Shown: positions 43,397 through 52,276, numbered from the stretch's first letter. The stretch: 64,000 nucleotides of DNA from JAANXG01 sp963731035 (GCA_963731035.1 CAVSUY010000027.1:186001-250000), one strand, 5' to 3'. Made by a program: numbers and translations. The notes: generated from the letters alone by a model not told the origin.

Positions 43397-44216
43397 AGGA
43401 GGCGCACCGCACCTTTGCCACCGGCTTGGCCAGACCCGGCCTCAGCCGGGACTTGCGCCGCCAGTCGGGTCGGATGGGGGTGACCGCGACCTCGCGCTTG
43501 CGAGCCGCCACTGCATAAACCGCCGCCCCCAACGGCCACCAGCGGTCGCCAGCGTGCTCGAGAAACTCCAGCCGGCGGCGGATTCGCTCCGATTGGACGG
43601 GGGGCTTGTGATAGACCATACGCCCAGCGGTAAGCTCGAAGTTCAGGAGCTGGAGCCAATCCTTGAGCCTACCGAGCGTGGAAAACCGGCCGTTCCAGGG
43701 CATTCTGTTGGGCCGAAACAGGCGTGACAGCCCCCAAAGACTGACAGGGTTGAATCCCAGCACGACCAGCGAACCCTCCGGAACCAGGACCCGTTCCACC
43801 TCTCGGAGTATCTGGTGTGGATAATCGCTGAACTCGAGCACGTGGGGCAGGATGACCAGTCCGACGGACTTCGTATCGAAAGGAAGCTGTTCCGGTATAC
43901 AATACACGTCAATGGCTCCATCTTCCCCGCTGCCGCCCGGGTCCATGGATGCCGTATAGCAAAAAGCCGCATCCGAAAAATGCACAAACGAACAAAGACC
44001 GTTTTCGCTGATCTGGAGCGCAACCGGACCGAAATAACCGGGAAGCATGTGCTTCAAGCACTCGCGTTCCGCTTCGATCAGCGACCGTCCCAACGCCGTG
44101 CGCAGCCACACGGGCAAAGTGTTCGGATGGCGAAATCGCTTGTTCACGCCGCACTTATGACACAGCAGCACCGTGGGTTTCAAGTTTGACGTCCAACGAG
44201 CCACTCCGTCCGACAC
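43374..44216 (-). CDS. YafS-like class I methyltransferase
   Basis: 280 residues from a GTG at 44216. LPVWLRTALGRSLIEAERE near residue 35, LPFDTKSVGLVILPHVLEFS and SLVVLGFNPVSLWGLSRLF resemble E. coli YafS, which sits in the same rnhA/mltD neighbourhood. The glycine-rich SAM motif I is poor, as in YafS, so activity is uncertain. Other in-frame GTG codons, such as 44147, would give a shorter protein. Only nine bases separate this start from mltD on the other strand, leaving little room for two promoters unless one of the starts is further inside. Confidence 0.75.
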   Translation of the reverse strand: MSDGVARWTSNLKPTVLLCHKCGVNKRFRHPNTLPVWLRTALGRSLIEAERECLKHMLPGYFGPVALQISENGLCSFVHFSDAAFCYTASMDPGGSGEDGAIDVYCIPEQLPFDTKSVGLVILPHVLEFSDYPHQILREVERVLVPEGSLVVLGFNPVSLWGLSRLFRPNRMPWNGRFSTLGRLKDWLQLLNFELTAGRMVYHKPPVQSERIRRRLEFLEHAGDRWWPLGAAVYAVAARKREVAVTPIRPDWRRKSRLRPGLAKPVAKVRCASYGRPHSS

Positions 44217-44225
44217 AGGACCCGT

Positions 44226-45596
44226 ATGGCCAGTAAGAAACTACATCGACTGTTGGGCCTTGCCATAAGCCTGGTCACATTGCTGCTCGGTGCATGTGCA
44301 ACCACGCAGTACCCGGAGACAACGAGTTCGGAGCCGGCATCGTTGCCAGCCTCTCCGGTCATCGACATAGCGCAAGCGAAACGCCGGAGCAAGAAGGAAA
44401 CCGAGCCCGCCGAGAAATCCTACGATAACGTGTGGAACCGTATACGCGACGGTTTTCGTCTCCCGGAAATGGACAGCCCCTACGTCGACTACTACGTGAA
44501 GTGGTATTCCGAGCGGCCGGAATACATGGAGCGACTGGTGGACCGCGCGTCGATGTACCTGTATTACATCGTCGACGAGCTGGACAAACATGATTTTCCA
44601 ATGGAAATCGCCCTGCTGCCGGCGATCGAAAGCGCCTACAAGCCCAGCGCCTATTCACATGCCCACGCCGCGGGCCTGTGGCAGTTCATCCCCGCCACCG
44701 GCCGACGATATGGGCTCAAGCAGAACTGGTGGTATGACGGCCGGCGGGACATCACCGGTGCGACCGACGCGGCGATACAATATCTCGATTTTCTGCGCGA
44801 CGAATTCGACGGCAACTGGTTTTATGCCCTGGCGGCCTACAACGGCGGCGAGCGGCGAATCGAACAGGCCATCGTCACCAATCGACGCCACGGCAAGCCG
44901 ACGGACTACGAGCATCTCAACCTGCAGCGGGAAACCATGCGCTATGTCCCCAAACTGCTGGCTCTCAAACGTATCGTCGAGGATCCCGAGCGCTACAATC
45001 TGGCGTTGAAGCCCATCCCCAACCGCCCATATTTCGACGTCGTTAACCTGGAGTCGCAGGTGGATCTCGGTGTAGTGGCGAAGTTCGCCGGCATATCCCT
45101 CGAAGAGCTGCGGAGGCTGAACCCGGGTTTCCGCCGCTGGGCAACCGATCCCGCCGGCCCACATCGCATTCTCGTTCCCGCGGGCGCCAAGGAACTCGTG
45201 GCGACAAAGCTGGCCGCTCTGCCCGATGAGAAGCGCATGCGCTGGGCGCGCTACGACGTGCGCCGCGGCGACACCCTGAGCCAGATCGCGCGACGATATG
45301 GCGTCAGCGTCAGCGCCCTGCGGTCCTCCAACCACCTGCGCGGCAACCTCATCCGCGCCGGGCACACCCTGGTGGTACCATTGTCAACCGCTTCGATAGC
45401 CTCCGCGGACTACGAGCAGGTTACGGGGGGCCAACGGGCCGGCCAGCCGGTGGTCTACCACGTCAAGCGGGGGGATACGCTGTGGGGCATCGCCCGCCGC
45501 TACAGGGTTAACGTGAGGCAGCTGCAGCGTTGGAACGAGATGGCGGCCCAGGACCTTCTGCAGTTGGGCCAGAAGATCAAGGTATATCTGAACTGA
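44226..45596 (+). CDS. mltD: Membrane-bound lytic murein transglycosylase D
   Basis: 456-residue lipoprotein that cleaves peptidoglycan glycan strands. Signal peptide with lipobox LLGAC (Cys ~23). SLT domain from ~residue 105: catalytic Glu in LLPAIESAYKPSAYSHAHAA (~133) and LWQFIPATGRRYGL, then LAAYNGGERRI. Two LysM peptidoglycan-binding domains follow: ~343-386 (YDVRRGDTLSQIARRYGVSV) and ~411-455 (YHVKRGDTLWGIARRYRVNV). E. coli MltD has the same plan. The gloB gene that lies beside mltD in enterobacteria is absent here. Confidence 0.95.
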   Translation: MASKKLHRLLGLAISLVTLLLGACATTQYPETTSSEPASLPASPVIDIAQAKRRSKKETEPAEKSYDNVWNRIRDGFRLPEMDSPYVDYYVKWYSERPEYMERLVDRASMYLYYIVDELDKHDFPMEIALLPAIESAYKPSAYSHAHAAGLWQFIPATGRRYGLKQNWWYDGRRDITGATDAAIQYLDFLRDEFDGNWFYALAAYNGGERRIEQAIVTNRRHGKPTDYEHLNLQRETMRYVPKLLALKRIVEDPERYNLALKPIPNRPYFDVVNLESQVDLGVVAKFAGISLEELRRLNPGFRRWATDPAGPHRILVPAGAKELVATKLAALPDEKRMRWARYDVRRGDTLSQIARRYGVSVSALRSSNHLRGNLIRAGHTLVVPLSTASIASADYEQVTGGQRAGQPVVYHVKRGDTLWGIARRYRVNVRQLQRWNEMAAQDLLQLGQKIKVYLN

Positions 45597-45789
45597 CGGA
45601 ATGCGGCTCCCGCTCGCGGCGGCACGCCGACCTGCGGCAAACCGTTTGTCGGGAGACGAAAAACTCCCGTTCCTTCCGATAACAAACGGCCGGCATGCAG
45701 ATGGCGCAGCGCCGCATGAAACGTACGTTTTCCCCCCGCGGGCGCGGCGCGGCAGGGCACTCCAGGACTCAACAATCCGTCATCCGATC

Positions 45790-45818
45790 TTGACACCCAC
45801 TCGCCAAAAGGTCATAAA
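45790..45818 (+). promoter_or_regulatory. Sigma-70 promoter for aapJ
   Basis: TTGACA (45790-45795), 17-nt spacer, CATAAA (45813-45818), some 80 bp before the aapJ ATG. The 299-bp gap after mltD contains nothing else that I recognise; the aapJ start has a strong AGGAGG. Confidence 0.6.
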
Positions 45819-45895
45819 AACAACCGGGATATTTGCCTCTAACCACTAAAAACGATATTCCATCCCGATAACCCTTACACTCTAGGAGGAAGCAA

Positions 45896-46909
45896 ATGAA
45901 CGTAGTGAAATCTACGGTCGCATTCGTGGTCTTGAGTTTCGCTGCTATGGGAGTCAAAGCCGGCACGTTGGACGATGTGAAAGCCAAGGGCTTTGTTCAG
46001 TGCGGCGTTGATGGTGGTTTACCGGGCTTTTCGGCGCCGGACGACAAAGGTCAGATGCGCGGCATCGACGCGGACGTATGCTACGCCCTCGCCGCTGCCG
46101 TGTTCGGCGACTCCAGCAAGGTCAAGTTCACGCCTTTGACGGCAAAAGAACGTTTCACGGCCCTGTCTTCCGGAGAAATCGACGTCCTGTCCCGCAACAC
46201 GACGCACACGCTGCATCGCGACACGGCATTGGGCATCAACTTCACGTACTACAACTACATTGACGGTCAGGGCTTCCTGGTGAAGAAGAGTCTGGGCGTG
46301 AAGAGCGCCAAAGAACTCAGCGGGGCCTCGGTGTGCGTTCAGCAGGGCACGACCACGGAACTCAACCTCGCGGATTTTTTCCGATCCCACAACATGGAAT
46401 TTACTCCCGTTGGATACGATACGTCGGTGCAGACCCGCGAGGGTTTCGACGGCGGCTCCTGTGACGTGCTGACCTCAGACAAGTCGCAGCTCGCGGCGAT
46501 CCGCACCGAGCTCAAGGACCCGGACGGCGCAATCATTCTTCCCGAGACCATTTCCAAAGAGCCGCTTGGCCCGGTCGTCCGACAAGGCGACGACCAGTGG
46601 TTCAACGTTGTGAGGTGGGTCCTGTATGCGCTCATAGACGCAGATGAGCTCGGCGTTTCGTCCAAGAACGTCGACGACATGAAAGCCAACAGCGACAACC
46701 CGGCAATCGGGCGCCTGCTGGGCAAGGAAGGCGAGATGGGCAAGGACCTCGGTCTCAGCGACGACTGGGCCTACAACGAAATCAAGCAGGTAGGCAACTA
46801 CGACGAGATCTACCAGCGTACCGTTGCGCCGCTTGGCCTGGTTCGCGAGGGCAGCGTCAACGCGCTGTGGACCAACGGCGGCATCCTGTACGCCCCGCCG
46901 ATCCGGTAG
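45896..46909 (+). CDS. aapJ: General L-amino-acid ABC transporter, substrate-binding protein
   Basis: 337-residue periplasmic protein with an N-terminal signal (cleavage after GVKA, ~residue 22). The conserved binding-protein core is VDGGLPGFSAPDDKGQMRGI, then DVLSRNTTHTLHRDT and CVQQGTTTELNLADFF, all typical of the AapJ/BztA branch that binds a wide range of L-amino acids, notably glutamate, glutamine and aspartate. ATG 45896 has AGGAGG seven bases upstream. A hairpin follows at 46946-46974, and the two permease genes plus ATPase lie downstream in the order J-Q-M-P. Confidence 0.95.
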   Translation: MNVVKSTVAFVVLSFAAMGVKAGTLDDVKAKGFVQCGVDGGLPGFSAPDDKGQMRGIDADVCYALAAAVFGDSSKVKFTPLTAKERFTALSSGEIDVLSRNTTHTLHRDTALGINFTYYNYIDGQGFLVKKSLGVKSAKELSGASVCVQQGTTTELNLADFFRSHNMEFTPVGYDTSVQTREGFDGGSCDVLTSDKSQLAAIRTELKDPDGAIILPETISKEPLGPVVRQGDDQWFNVVRWVLYALIDADELGVSSKNVDDMKANSDNPAIGRLLGKEGEMGKDLGLSDDWAYNEIKQVGNYDEIYQRTVAPLGLVREGSVNALWTNGGILYAPPIR

Positions 46910-46945
46910 GCAGGCATACGGCTGTATAGATCCGAAACCCGACCC

Positions 46946-46974
46946 CGGGCGGTCGGCGACCTGCCGGCCGCCCG
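46946..46974 (+). terminator. Intercistronic hairpin between aapJ and aapQ
   Basis: 12-bp GC-rich stem with one G:T pair (46946-46957 with 46963-46974) and a 5-nt loop, 37 bp after the aapJ stop. Such hairpins often stabilise or partly terminate the binding-protein message, giving more AapJ than permease. Confidence 0.6.
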
Positions 46975-47081
46975 GACCTTCTATATTCGGTCTACCGTCT
47001 GTGCAATACTTGCGGTATTCCGGACCAGCCGAGTAATGGAATTCCGGCCGGTGACAACAGGTAGATAAGAAAACAATCAAG

Positions 47082-48269
47082 ATGGCGGAGCACCACGGCA
47101 AGATCCCCTGGCATCGCGATCCGCGTATCCGTGCGGTCTTCTTTCAGATCCTACTGCTGGCGGCTACTATCTGGGTCCTCGGCACCCTGCTGAGCAACAC
47201 CGTCGCCAATCTGGAGCAACGAGGGATCCGCACGGGCCTCGGCTTCATGCATGAGGTCGCGCCATTCAACGTCGGCTTCAGCCCGTTCCTGGACTTCAAG
47301 CTGGGACAGAGCACCTACACGGATGTATTCATTATCGGCGTGCTCAATACGATGCTGGTCAGCGTACTGGGCATCATCGCGGCGACCATGCTCGGCTTCT
47401 TCATAGGCGTTCTTCGCTTGTCACCCAACTGGCTCATGGCGAAAATCGCTTCGGCCTACATCGAGATATTCCGAAACACCCCACTGCTGCTCCAGATCAT
47501 GTTCTGGAACTTCGCCATCTTCCTGCCGCTTCTGCCCAATCCCAGGCAGAGCTGGGGACTGGGGACGACCGCATTCCTGAACAGCCGCGGCTTGTACCTG
47601 CCCGCACCCGTGGTTCAGAACGCAACCGGCGCTTGGGTGATCGCGGCGGCCGTGGTGGTGGCCATCGTTGGAGTTTTCATTCTCAGATCCTGGGCCCACA
47701 AGAGGCAGGACCGTACCGGCGAGCCCTTCCCTGTTCTGTGGGTCTCCCTTGGCGTGATCGTCTTGCTGCCCACCCTGGCCTACTTTGCCGCGGGTGAGCC
47801 CTTCACACTCGATTTCCCCTACCTGGAGAAGTTCAACTTCCAGGGCGGCATGCGCATACCGACACCTTTATTTGCTCTCTGGTTCGCGCTCAGCACATAC
47901 ACCGCGGCGTTCATTGCCGAGGCGGTGCGCGGCGGTATTCTGTCGGTCTCTCACGGGCAGACGGAGGCAGCCCACGCGCTGGGACTGAACCGCAAGAGAA
48001 CGCTGAACCTGGTGATCATTCCCCAGGCCATGCGGGTAATTATCCCACCGACGATCAGCCAGTATCTGAACCTCACCAAGAATTCTTCCCTTGCCGTGGC
48101 CATAGCCTATGAGGAACTGGTGAACCTGTGGTCCGGCATTGCGCTGAACCAGACCGGTCAGGCCCTGATTATCATCGCCATGACCATCGCGGTGTATGAG
48201 ACTCTCAGCGTGGCCACCTCCGCGTTCCTGAACTGGTACAACGCCAAGAAGCAGTTGATCGAACGATGA
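47082..48269 (+). CDS. aapQ: General L-amino-acid ABC transporter, permease AapQ
   Basis: 395-residue inner-membrane subunit, ~8 helices. The HisM-type permease domain is split by an insertion: FIIGVLNTMLVSVLGI and YIEIFRNTPLLLQIMFWN lie in the first part. EAAHALGLNRKRTLNLVIIP with PPTISQYLNLTKNSSLAVAI in the C-terminal part contains the EAA loop that contacts the ATPase. Length and the central insertion match AapQ rather than ordinary polar-amino-acid permeases of ~220 residues. It overlaps aapM by four bases. Confidence 0.94.
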   Translation: MAEHHGKIPWHRDPRIRAVFFQILLLAATIWVLGTLLSNTVANLEQRGIRTGLGFMHEVAPFNVGFSPFLDFKLGQSTYTDVFIIGVLNTMLVSVLGIIAATMLGFFIGVLRLSPNWLMAKIASAYIEIFRNTPLLLQIMFWNFAIFLPLLPNPRQSWGLGTTAFLNSRGLYLPAPVVQNATGAWVIAAAVVVAIVGVFILRSWAHKRQDRTGEPFPVLWVSLGVIVLLPTLAYFAAGEPFTLDFPYLEKFNFQGGMRIPTPLFALWFALSTYTAAFIAEAVRGGILSVSHGQTEAAHALGLNRKRTLNLVIIPQAMRVIIPPTISQYLNLTKNSSLAVAIAYEELVNLWSGIALNQTGQALIIIAMTIAVYETLSVATSAFLNWYNAKKQLIER

Positions 48270-49387
48270 GCGAGTCACTCACCTATCAGCCGTCAGCGGA
48301 TCTGCCGCCTCCGCGCACCAGCGTCGGCGCCCTGGGTTGGATCCGGCACAACCTGTTTTCGTCGTGGATTAACGCTGCACTGACCATACTGGCGGTCTAT
48401 CTGCTCATAATCCTCGTTCCGCCTCTTGTCGAATGGGCCGTTCTGCACGCCAATTTCCAGGGCAAGGACCGGACGATCTGCGACGCCAACAAGGACGGAG
48501 CCTGCTGGACATTTATCAAAGTTCGATTCCTCCAGATCATGTTCGGTCTGTACTACGGGGCGAACCCGGACCAGGTCTGGCGCCCGGTGCTCGCCTTCGT
48601 GCTGTTGATCGGCTTCGGCACTCCGTTGTTCATCGAGTCCTTTCCTTACAAGCGATACCTCGGGATCGGATTGCTGGTGGTGTTTCCCTTCGTAGCCTTC
48701 GGCTTGATACACGGCAGGTGGTTCGGCCTCCCGGTGGCGGAGACCGCCAGGTGGGGCGGCTTCATGCTGACTTTTGTTCTCGCCAGCGTCGGCATAGCAT
48801 GTGCGCTCCCTATCGGCATCCTGCTGGCCTTGGGCAGGCGGTCGAGAATGCCCGTAGTCCGATCGCTGTCGATCTTCTATATCGAATTCTGGCGCGGCAC
48901 GCCGCTCATCACCATCCTGTTCATGGCTTCGGTAATGCTGCCCCTGTTCTTCCCCGCCAAAGTGGAGTTCGACAAGGTGGCGCGGGCGATGATAGGTATC
49001 GCCTTGTTTCAATCGGCCTACACCGCCGAAGCCATACGCGGGGGCCTGCAAGCCATGCCCAAGGGACAGTTCGAAGCCGCCGACGCCATGGGGTTGAGCT
49101 ACTGGCAGAGCATGCGCTTGATCATCCTCCCACAGGCGCTCAAGATATCGATTCCCGGAATCGTGAATTCGTTTATCGAGCTGTTCAAGGACACTTCCCT
49201 GGTTGCGATTATCGGCTTGCTCGATCTTCTCAACATGGCCCAATCCGCAAGCCGTTCCATAGAGTGGAAAGGCTACGATCTGGAAGCCTACGTATTCGCC
49301 GCTCTGCTCTACTGGATATGCTGCTACGGCATGTCCCGCTACAGCCAGGCACTGGAACGAAAGCTGGATACCGGGCACAAACGTTAA
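48266..49387 (+). CDS. aapM: General L-amino-acid ABC transporter, permease AapM
   Basis: 373-residue second permease with ~8 helices. It shares YIEFWRGTPLITILFMASVM and the EAA loop FEAADAMGLSYWQSMRLIIL, followed by LKISIPGIVNSFIELFKDTS. The N-terminal ~150 residues include a periplasmic loop with two cysteines (DRTICDANKDGACWTF), which could form a disulfide. It would form a heterodimer with AapQ. The start ATG 48266 overlaps the aapQ stop. Confidence 0.94.
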   Translation: MSESLTYQPSADLPPPRTSVGALGWIRHNLFSSWINAALTILAVYLLIILVPPLVEWAVLHANFQGKDRTICDANKDGACWTFIKVRFLQIMFGLYYGANPDQVWRPVLAFVLLIGFGTPLFIESFPYKRYLGIGLLVVFPFVAFGLIHGRWFGLPVAETARWGGFMLTFVLASVGIACALPIGILLALGRRSRMPVVRSLSIFYIEFWRGTPLITILFMASVMLPLFFPAKVEFDKVARAMIGIALFQSAYTAEAIRGGLQAMPKGQFEAADAMGLSYWQSMRLIILPQALKISIPGIVNSFIELFKDTSLVAIIGLLDLLNMAQSASRSIEWKGYDLEAYVFAALLYWICCYGMSRYSQALERKLDTGHKR

Positions 49388-49412
49388 CCTGACCATTTCG
49401 CGAGCTGACGCC

Positions 49413-50177
49413 ATGGACAAAGCCCTGAACCAAGACTCCAATTCCCTTATTATCGAGCTCAAGGACGTCAATAAATGGTATGGGGAATTCCATGTCCTCA
49501 AGAACATCAACCTTTCCGTGGAGACGGGCGAGCGCATCGTCGTCTGTGGTCCCTCCGGTTCCGGCAAGTCGACGATGATCCGCTGCATCAACCGCCTGGA
49601 GGAGCACCAGAAAGGTGACATCGTCGTGGACGGGATCGAGCTCACGGCCGACGTGAAGCATATCGACAGCATTCGCCGTGAAGTCGGCATGGTTTTCCAG
49701 CATTTCAACCTGTTCCCACATCTGACCGTCCTTCAGAACTGCACACTGGCCCCGATCTGGGTACGGCATACGCCCAAGAAGGAAGCCGAGGCCGCGGCCA
49801 TGAAGTACCTCGAGCGGGTCAAGATCCCGGAACAGGCGGCGAAGTACCCGGGCCAGCTCTCCGGCGGCCAGCAGCAGCGCGTCGCCATCGCCCGCAGTCT
49901 GTGCATGAACCCGAAGATCATGCTGTTCGACGAGCCCACTTCCGCCCTCGATCCGGAGATGATCAAGGAGGTGCTGGACGTGATGATCGAGCTGGCCGAG
50001 GAAGGCATGACCATGCTCTGCGTCACCCACGAGATGGGCTTCGCGAAGACCGTGGCCCACCGTGTGATATTCATGGACGGCGGCGAGATCGTCGAGCAGA
50101 ACAAACCCGAAGAGTTCTTCTCCAACCCCAAGTTCGATCGCACCAAGCTGTTCCTCAGCCAGATACTGCACCACTAG
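49413..50177 (+). CDS. aapP: General L-amino-acid ABC transporter, ATPase AapP
   Basis: 254-residue ABC ATPase. Walker A VCGPSGSGKSTMIRC (~47-61), Q-loop VFQHFNLFPHLTVLQN, signature QLSGGQQQRVAIARSL, Walker B IMLFDEPTSALD and the H-loop in TMLCVTHEMGFAKTVAHRV are all intact. It sits 25 bp after aapM and ends the four-gene operon; repeat locus III begins within 50 bases of its stop. Confidence 0.95.
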   Translation: MDKALNQDSNSLIIELKDVNKWYGEFHVLKNINLSVETGERIVVCGPSGSGKSTMIRCINRLEEHQKGDIVVDGIELTADVKHIDSIRREVGMVFQHFNLFPHLTVLQNCTLAPIWVRHTPKKEAEAAAMKYLERVKIPEQAAKYPGQLSGGQQQRVAIARSLCMNPKIMLFDEPTSALDPEMIKEVLDVMIELAEEGMTMLCVTHEMGFAKTVAHRVIFMDGGEIVEQNKPEEFFSNPKFDRTKLFLSQILHH

Positions 50178-50217
50178 GACTGGACCACCCCCGGCCCGGG
50201 GCTCCAAACGAAGGGCC

Positions 50218-50238
50218 CCCTCTCCCTCAGGGAGAGGG
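50218..50238. repeat. REP-like palindrome, locus III
   Basis: Nine-bp stem CCCTCTCCC/GGGAGAGGG with a TCA loop, 41 bases after the aapP stop. The following tail (GGTGCTGTGCTGGTGCCTGG onwards) is nearly identical to that at 62386. Confidence 0.75.
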
Positions 50239-50314
50239 ACAGGGTGAGGGCAAACGGCGTTCGAAATGGTGCTGTGCTGGTGCCTGGTCGGTAGTTGACA
50301 GGACCACGGCAAGC

Positions 50315-50338
50315 ACGGGTTGGCGGAGGCCTTCGCCA
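50315..50338 (+). repeat. Truncated hairpin element, locus III, copy A3
   Basis: Only the left arm of an A-type element is present (CACGGGTTGGCGGAGGCC, continuing to TTCGCC); its core and right arm are missing. The tail before it and the B hairpin after it are intact, so this is a deletion within a former pair. Confidence 0.7.
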
Positions 50339-50393
50339 AACACCCCGGATGTATCAGGACACCACCCCCCGAACGAAGGGATGGACGTATAGG

Positions 50394-50500
50394 CATGAAC
50401 CGGGGAGGGGTTTCGGCGGGCGTCTGGAGGCAAGGATGCCGGAGGCGAGCCTACAGGGAGGTACTTGCGGCGGCCCGCCGAAACCCCGCCCCGGTTCATG
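50394..50500 (-). repeat. 107-bp hairpin element, locus III, copy B3
   Basis: 27-base arms 50394-50420 and 50474-50500 pair with one mismatch. Relative to B1, B2 and B5, one A:T pair in the inner arm is replaced by G:C on both sides, a compensatory change. Confidence 0.9.
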
Positions 50501-50670
50501 CCCGGCACTTCCGCCACTCCCCTGTACTCCTCCACTCCACAGCAACTTCCTCTATCCAATCAATACAACCCCGCTGAGCCCGATCCAGGGCCACTGCTTC
50601 GACAAGATCCTCTGAACCTGGAGGGTACTGTTGTCCTAAAGAGGGGGGGGTTTGAATAGAGCACGGAGAG

Positions 50671-50776
50671 CATGGGCCGGGAACGGCTGTCGTCGACACG
50701 CTGTAAATACATCCTTGTACGCTCGCTTCCGGCATCCTGCCTCCAGACGGTCGACGACAGCCGTCCCCGGCCAATC
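50671..50776 (+). repeat. 106-bp hairpin element, locus III, copy A4
   Basis: The arms (core pairing 50674-50697 with 50750-50772) have a sequence unlike the other A copies (GGCTGTCGTCGAC against GTCGACGACAGCC), yet they pair almost perfectly around the standard core. The outermost right end is decayed. No B partner follows it. Confidence 0.85.
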
Positions 50777-51124
50777 CCTTTGCGCGGCTCCCTTCGTTTT
50801 AGGTGGTACATATGGTTCGTCGCAGGTTGTATGGAAGATCGCGGCACCCACACCCGTGGCAGGGCGCAGCTAATCGATTCCCGAGTATGCTAAAGTTCCC
50901 GGTGTTTCGAAGTCGATCTCGGAGTGCCGGGGCCCGGGTCTCGGGCACGGCCGTGGAATCGTTGTTTTCCGAATCACCCCGTTTGTCAACAATGCGAGTC
51001 ATCGATAGATTGCGCCATGTCATTGCGGCGTTGACTTCTGTGGATAAGCTGTTCGGAAAACGGCTGATGAGCATCCGATGTAGCGGTGCTGCACCACTCT
51101 TTCAACCTTGAGCCACGCAAAGTT

Positions 51125-52234
51125 TTGGATACGACAAAGAGAACCCCACTCTACGAGCTGCACCTCGAATACGGCGCCCGCATGGTGCCGTTCGCCGGCT
51201 ACGAGATGCCGGTCCAGTTTCCCACCGGTATCGTCAAAGAACACCGGCACACGCGCAGCGCGGCCGGCCTGTTCGACGTGTCTCACATGGGGCAGATCTC
51301 CCTGACGGGACAGCATGCCGCAAGCCGGCTGGAAGCACTGGTGCCTATGGATATCGTCGGGCTCAAACCGATGCGGCAGCGCTACGCTCTGTTTACCAAC
51401 GAGGAAGGCGGCATCCTGGACGATTTCATGATCACCAATGCCGGGGATCACCTGTACGCGGTAGTGAACGCCGCTTGCAAGGCGGATGACCTGACGCACC
51501 TGCAGCGGCATCTGGACGAGGTGCAGCTGCATGACGATCGCGCTTTGCTGGCCCTGCAAGGCCCGAAGGCAGCCAGCGTTCTCACCCGACTGGCTCCCCA
51601 GGTCGGCGAGATGCTGTTCATGCAGGGAGCGAATGTCACCCTCCTGGGGGTCGAGTGTTTCGTTACCCGCTCGGGCTACACAGGCGAGGATGGCTTCGAG
51701 ATTTCGGTACCCGCTGGCGCCGGCCTCCGCCTGGCGCGGGAACTGTTGTCATATGACGAAGTCGAGCCCATCGGCCTGGGCGCCCGCGATACCCTGCGGC
51801 TGGAAGCCGGTCTGTGCCTGTACGGGCACGACATCGACAGCCACACCACGCCCGTCGAGGCGGAGTTGCGCTGGGCACTGTCCAAAGCCAGACGTCCCGG
51901 AGGCGACCGTGCGGGGGGCTATCCGGGGGTGGCAGTCGTCGAACGGCAGCTCAGGGAGGGCGCCCCTCGCAAACGTGTGGGCTTGGCGCCCCGGGGCCGG
52001 GCTCCAGTGCGCGAAGGCATTGAGCTCATCGATACCGAAGGCGAATCGGCAGGCGTCGTCACCAGTGGCGGCTTCGGCCCCACCGTGAATCATCCGATCG
52101 CCATGGGCTACGTGGACAGACGCTGCAGCGAGCCCGGTGCCCTGCTGACAGCCCGGGTGCGGGGGAAAGAGATGGAGATCGAGGTCCATGCCCTGCCCTT
52201 CGTGAAGCAGAACTACCATCGGGGAAGACCTTGA
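51125..52234 (+). CDS. gcvT: Glycine cleavage T-protein (aminomethyltransferase)
   Basis: 369 residues from TTG 51125 (a GTG at 51086 would add 13). The T-protein releases ammonia from the aminomethyl group carried by GcvH and gives methylene-tetrahydrofolate. TPLYELHLEYGARMVPFAGY at the N-terminus, GLFDVSHMGQISLTG (folate site) and EPIGLGARDTLRLEAGLCLY (conserved Asp/Arg) identify it. The usual gcvH is not present: gcvP follows after only 42 bp. Neither start has a strong ribosome-binding site; TTG is chosen because homologues begin a few residues before TPLY. Confidence 0.93.
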   Translation: MDTTKRTPLYELHLEYGARMVPFAGYEMPVQFPTGIVKEHRHTRSAAGLFDVSHMGQISLTGQHAASRLEALVPMDIVGLKPMRQRYALFTNEEGGILDDFMITNAGDHLYAVVNAACKADDLTHLQRHLDEVQLHDDRALLALQGPKAASVLTRLAPQVGEMLFMQGANVTLLGVECFVTRSGYTGEDGFEISVPAGAGLRLARELLSYDEVEPIGLGARDTLRLEAGLCLYGHDIDSHTTPVEAELRWALSKARRPGGDRAGGYPGVAVVERQLREGAPRKRVGLAPRGRAPVREGIELIDTEGESAGVVTSGGFGPTVNHPIAMGYVDRRCSEPGALLTARVRGKEMEIEVHALPFVKQNYHRGRP

Positions 52235-52276
52235 CGGGTTTCCCCGCACCCAATCGAATACGAGCGGAGAAGTCTC

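Larger units (their letters stand above)
50178..51085. other. Non-coding gap with repeat locus III
   Basis: About 900 bases between aapP and gcvT. It holds a REP-like palindrome (50218-50238), a truncated A hairpin arm (50315-50338), hairpin B3 (50394-50500) and a further A-type hairpin (50671-50776). The last ~300 bases before gcvT (50781-51085) should carry its promoter. I saw no glycine-riboswitch motif there and no clear -35/-10 pair. Confidence 0.65.

Noticed and set aside
50320..50577. Short open frames across hairpins reading SAGVWRQGCRRRAYREV or similar
   Set aside because: The same peptide recurs at every B element because the DNA core is conserved, while flanks and arms differ. No start signals; the constraint looks like DNA/RNA structure, not protein.
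50781..51124. Glycine riboswitch upstream of gcvT
   Set aside because: The conserved glycine-aptamer core strings were not seen by eye; without a covariance search I do not claim one.
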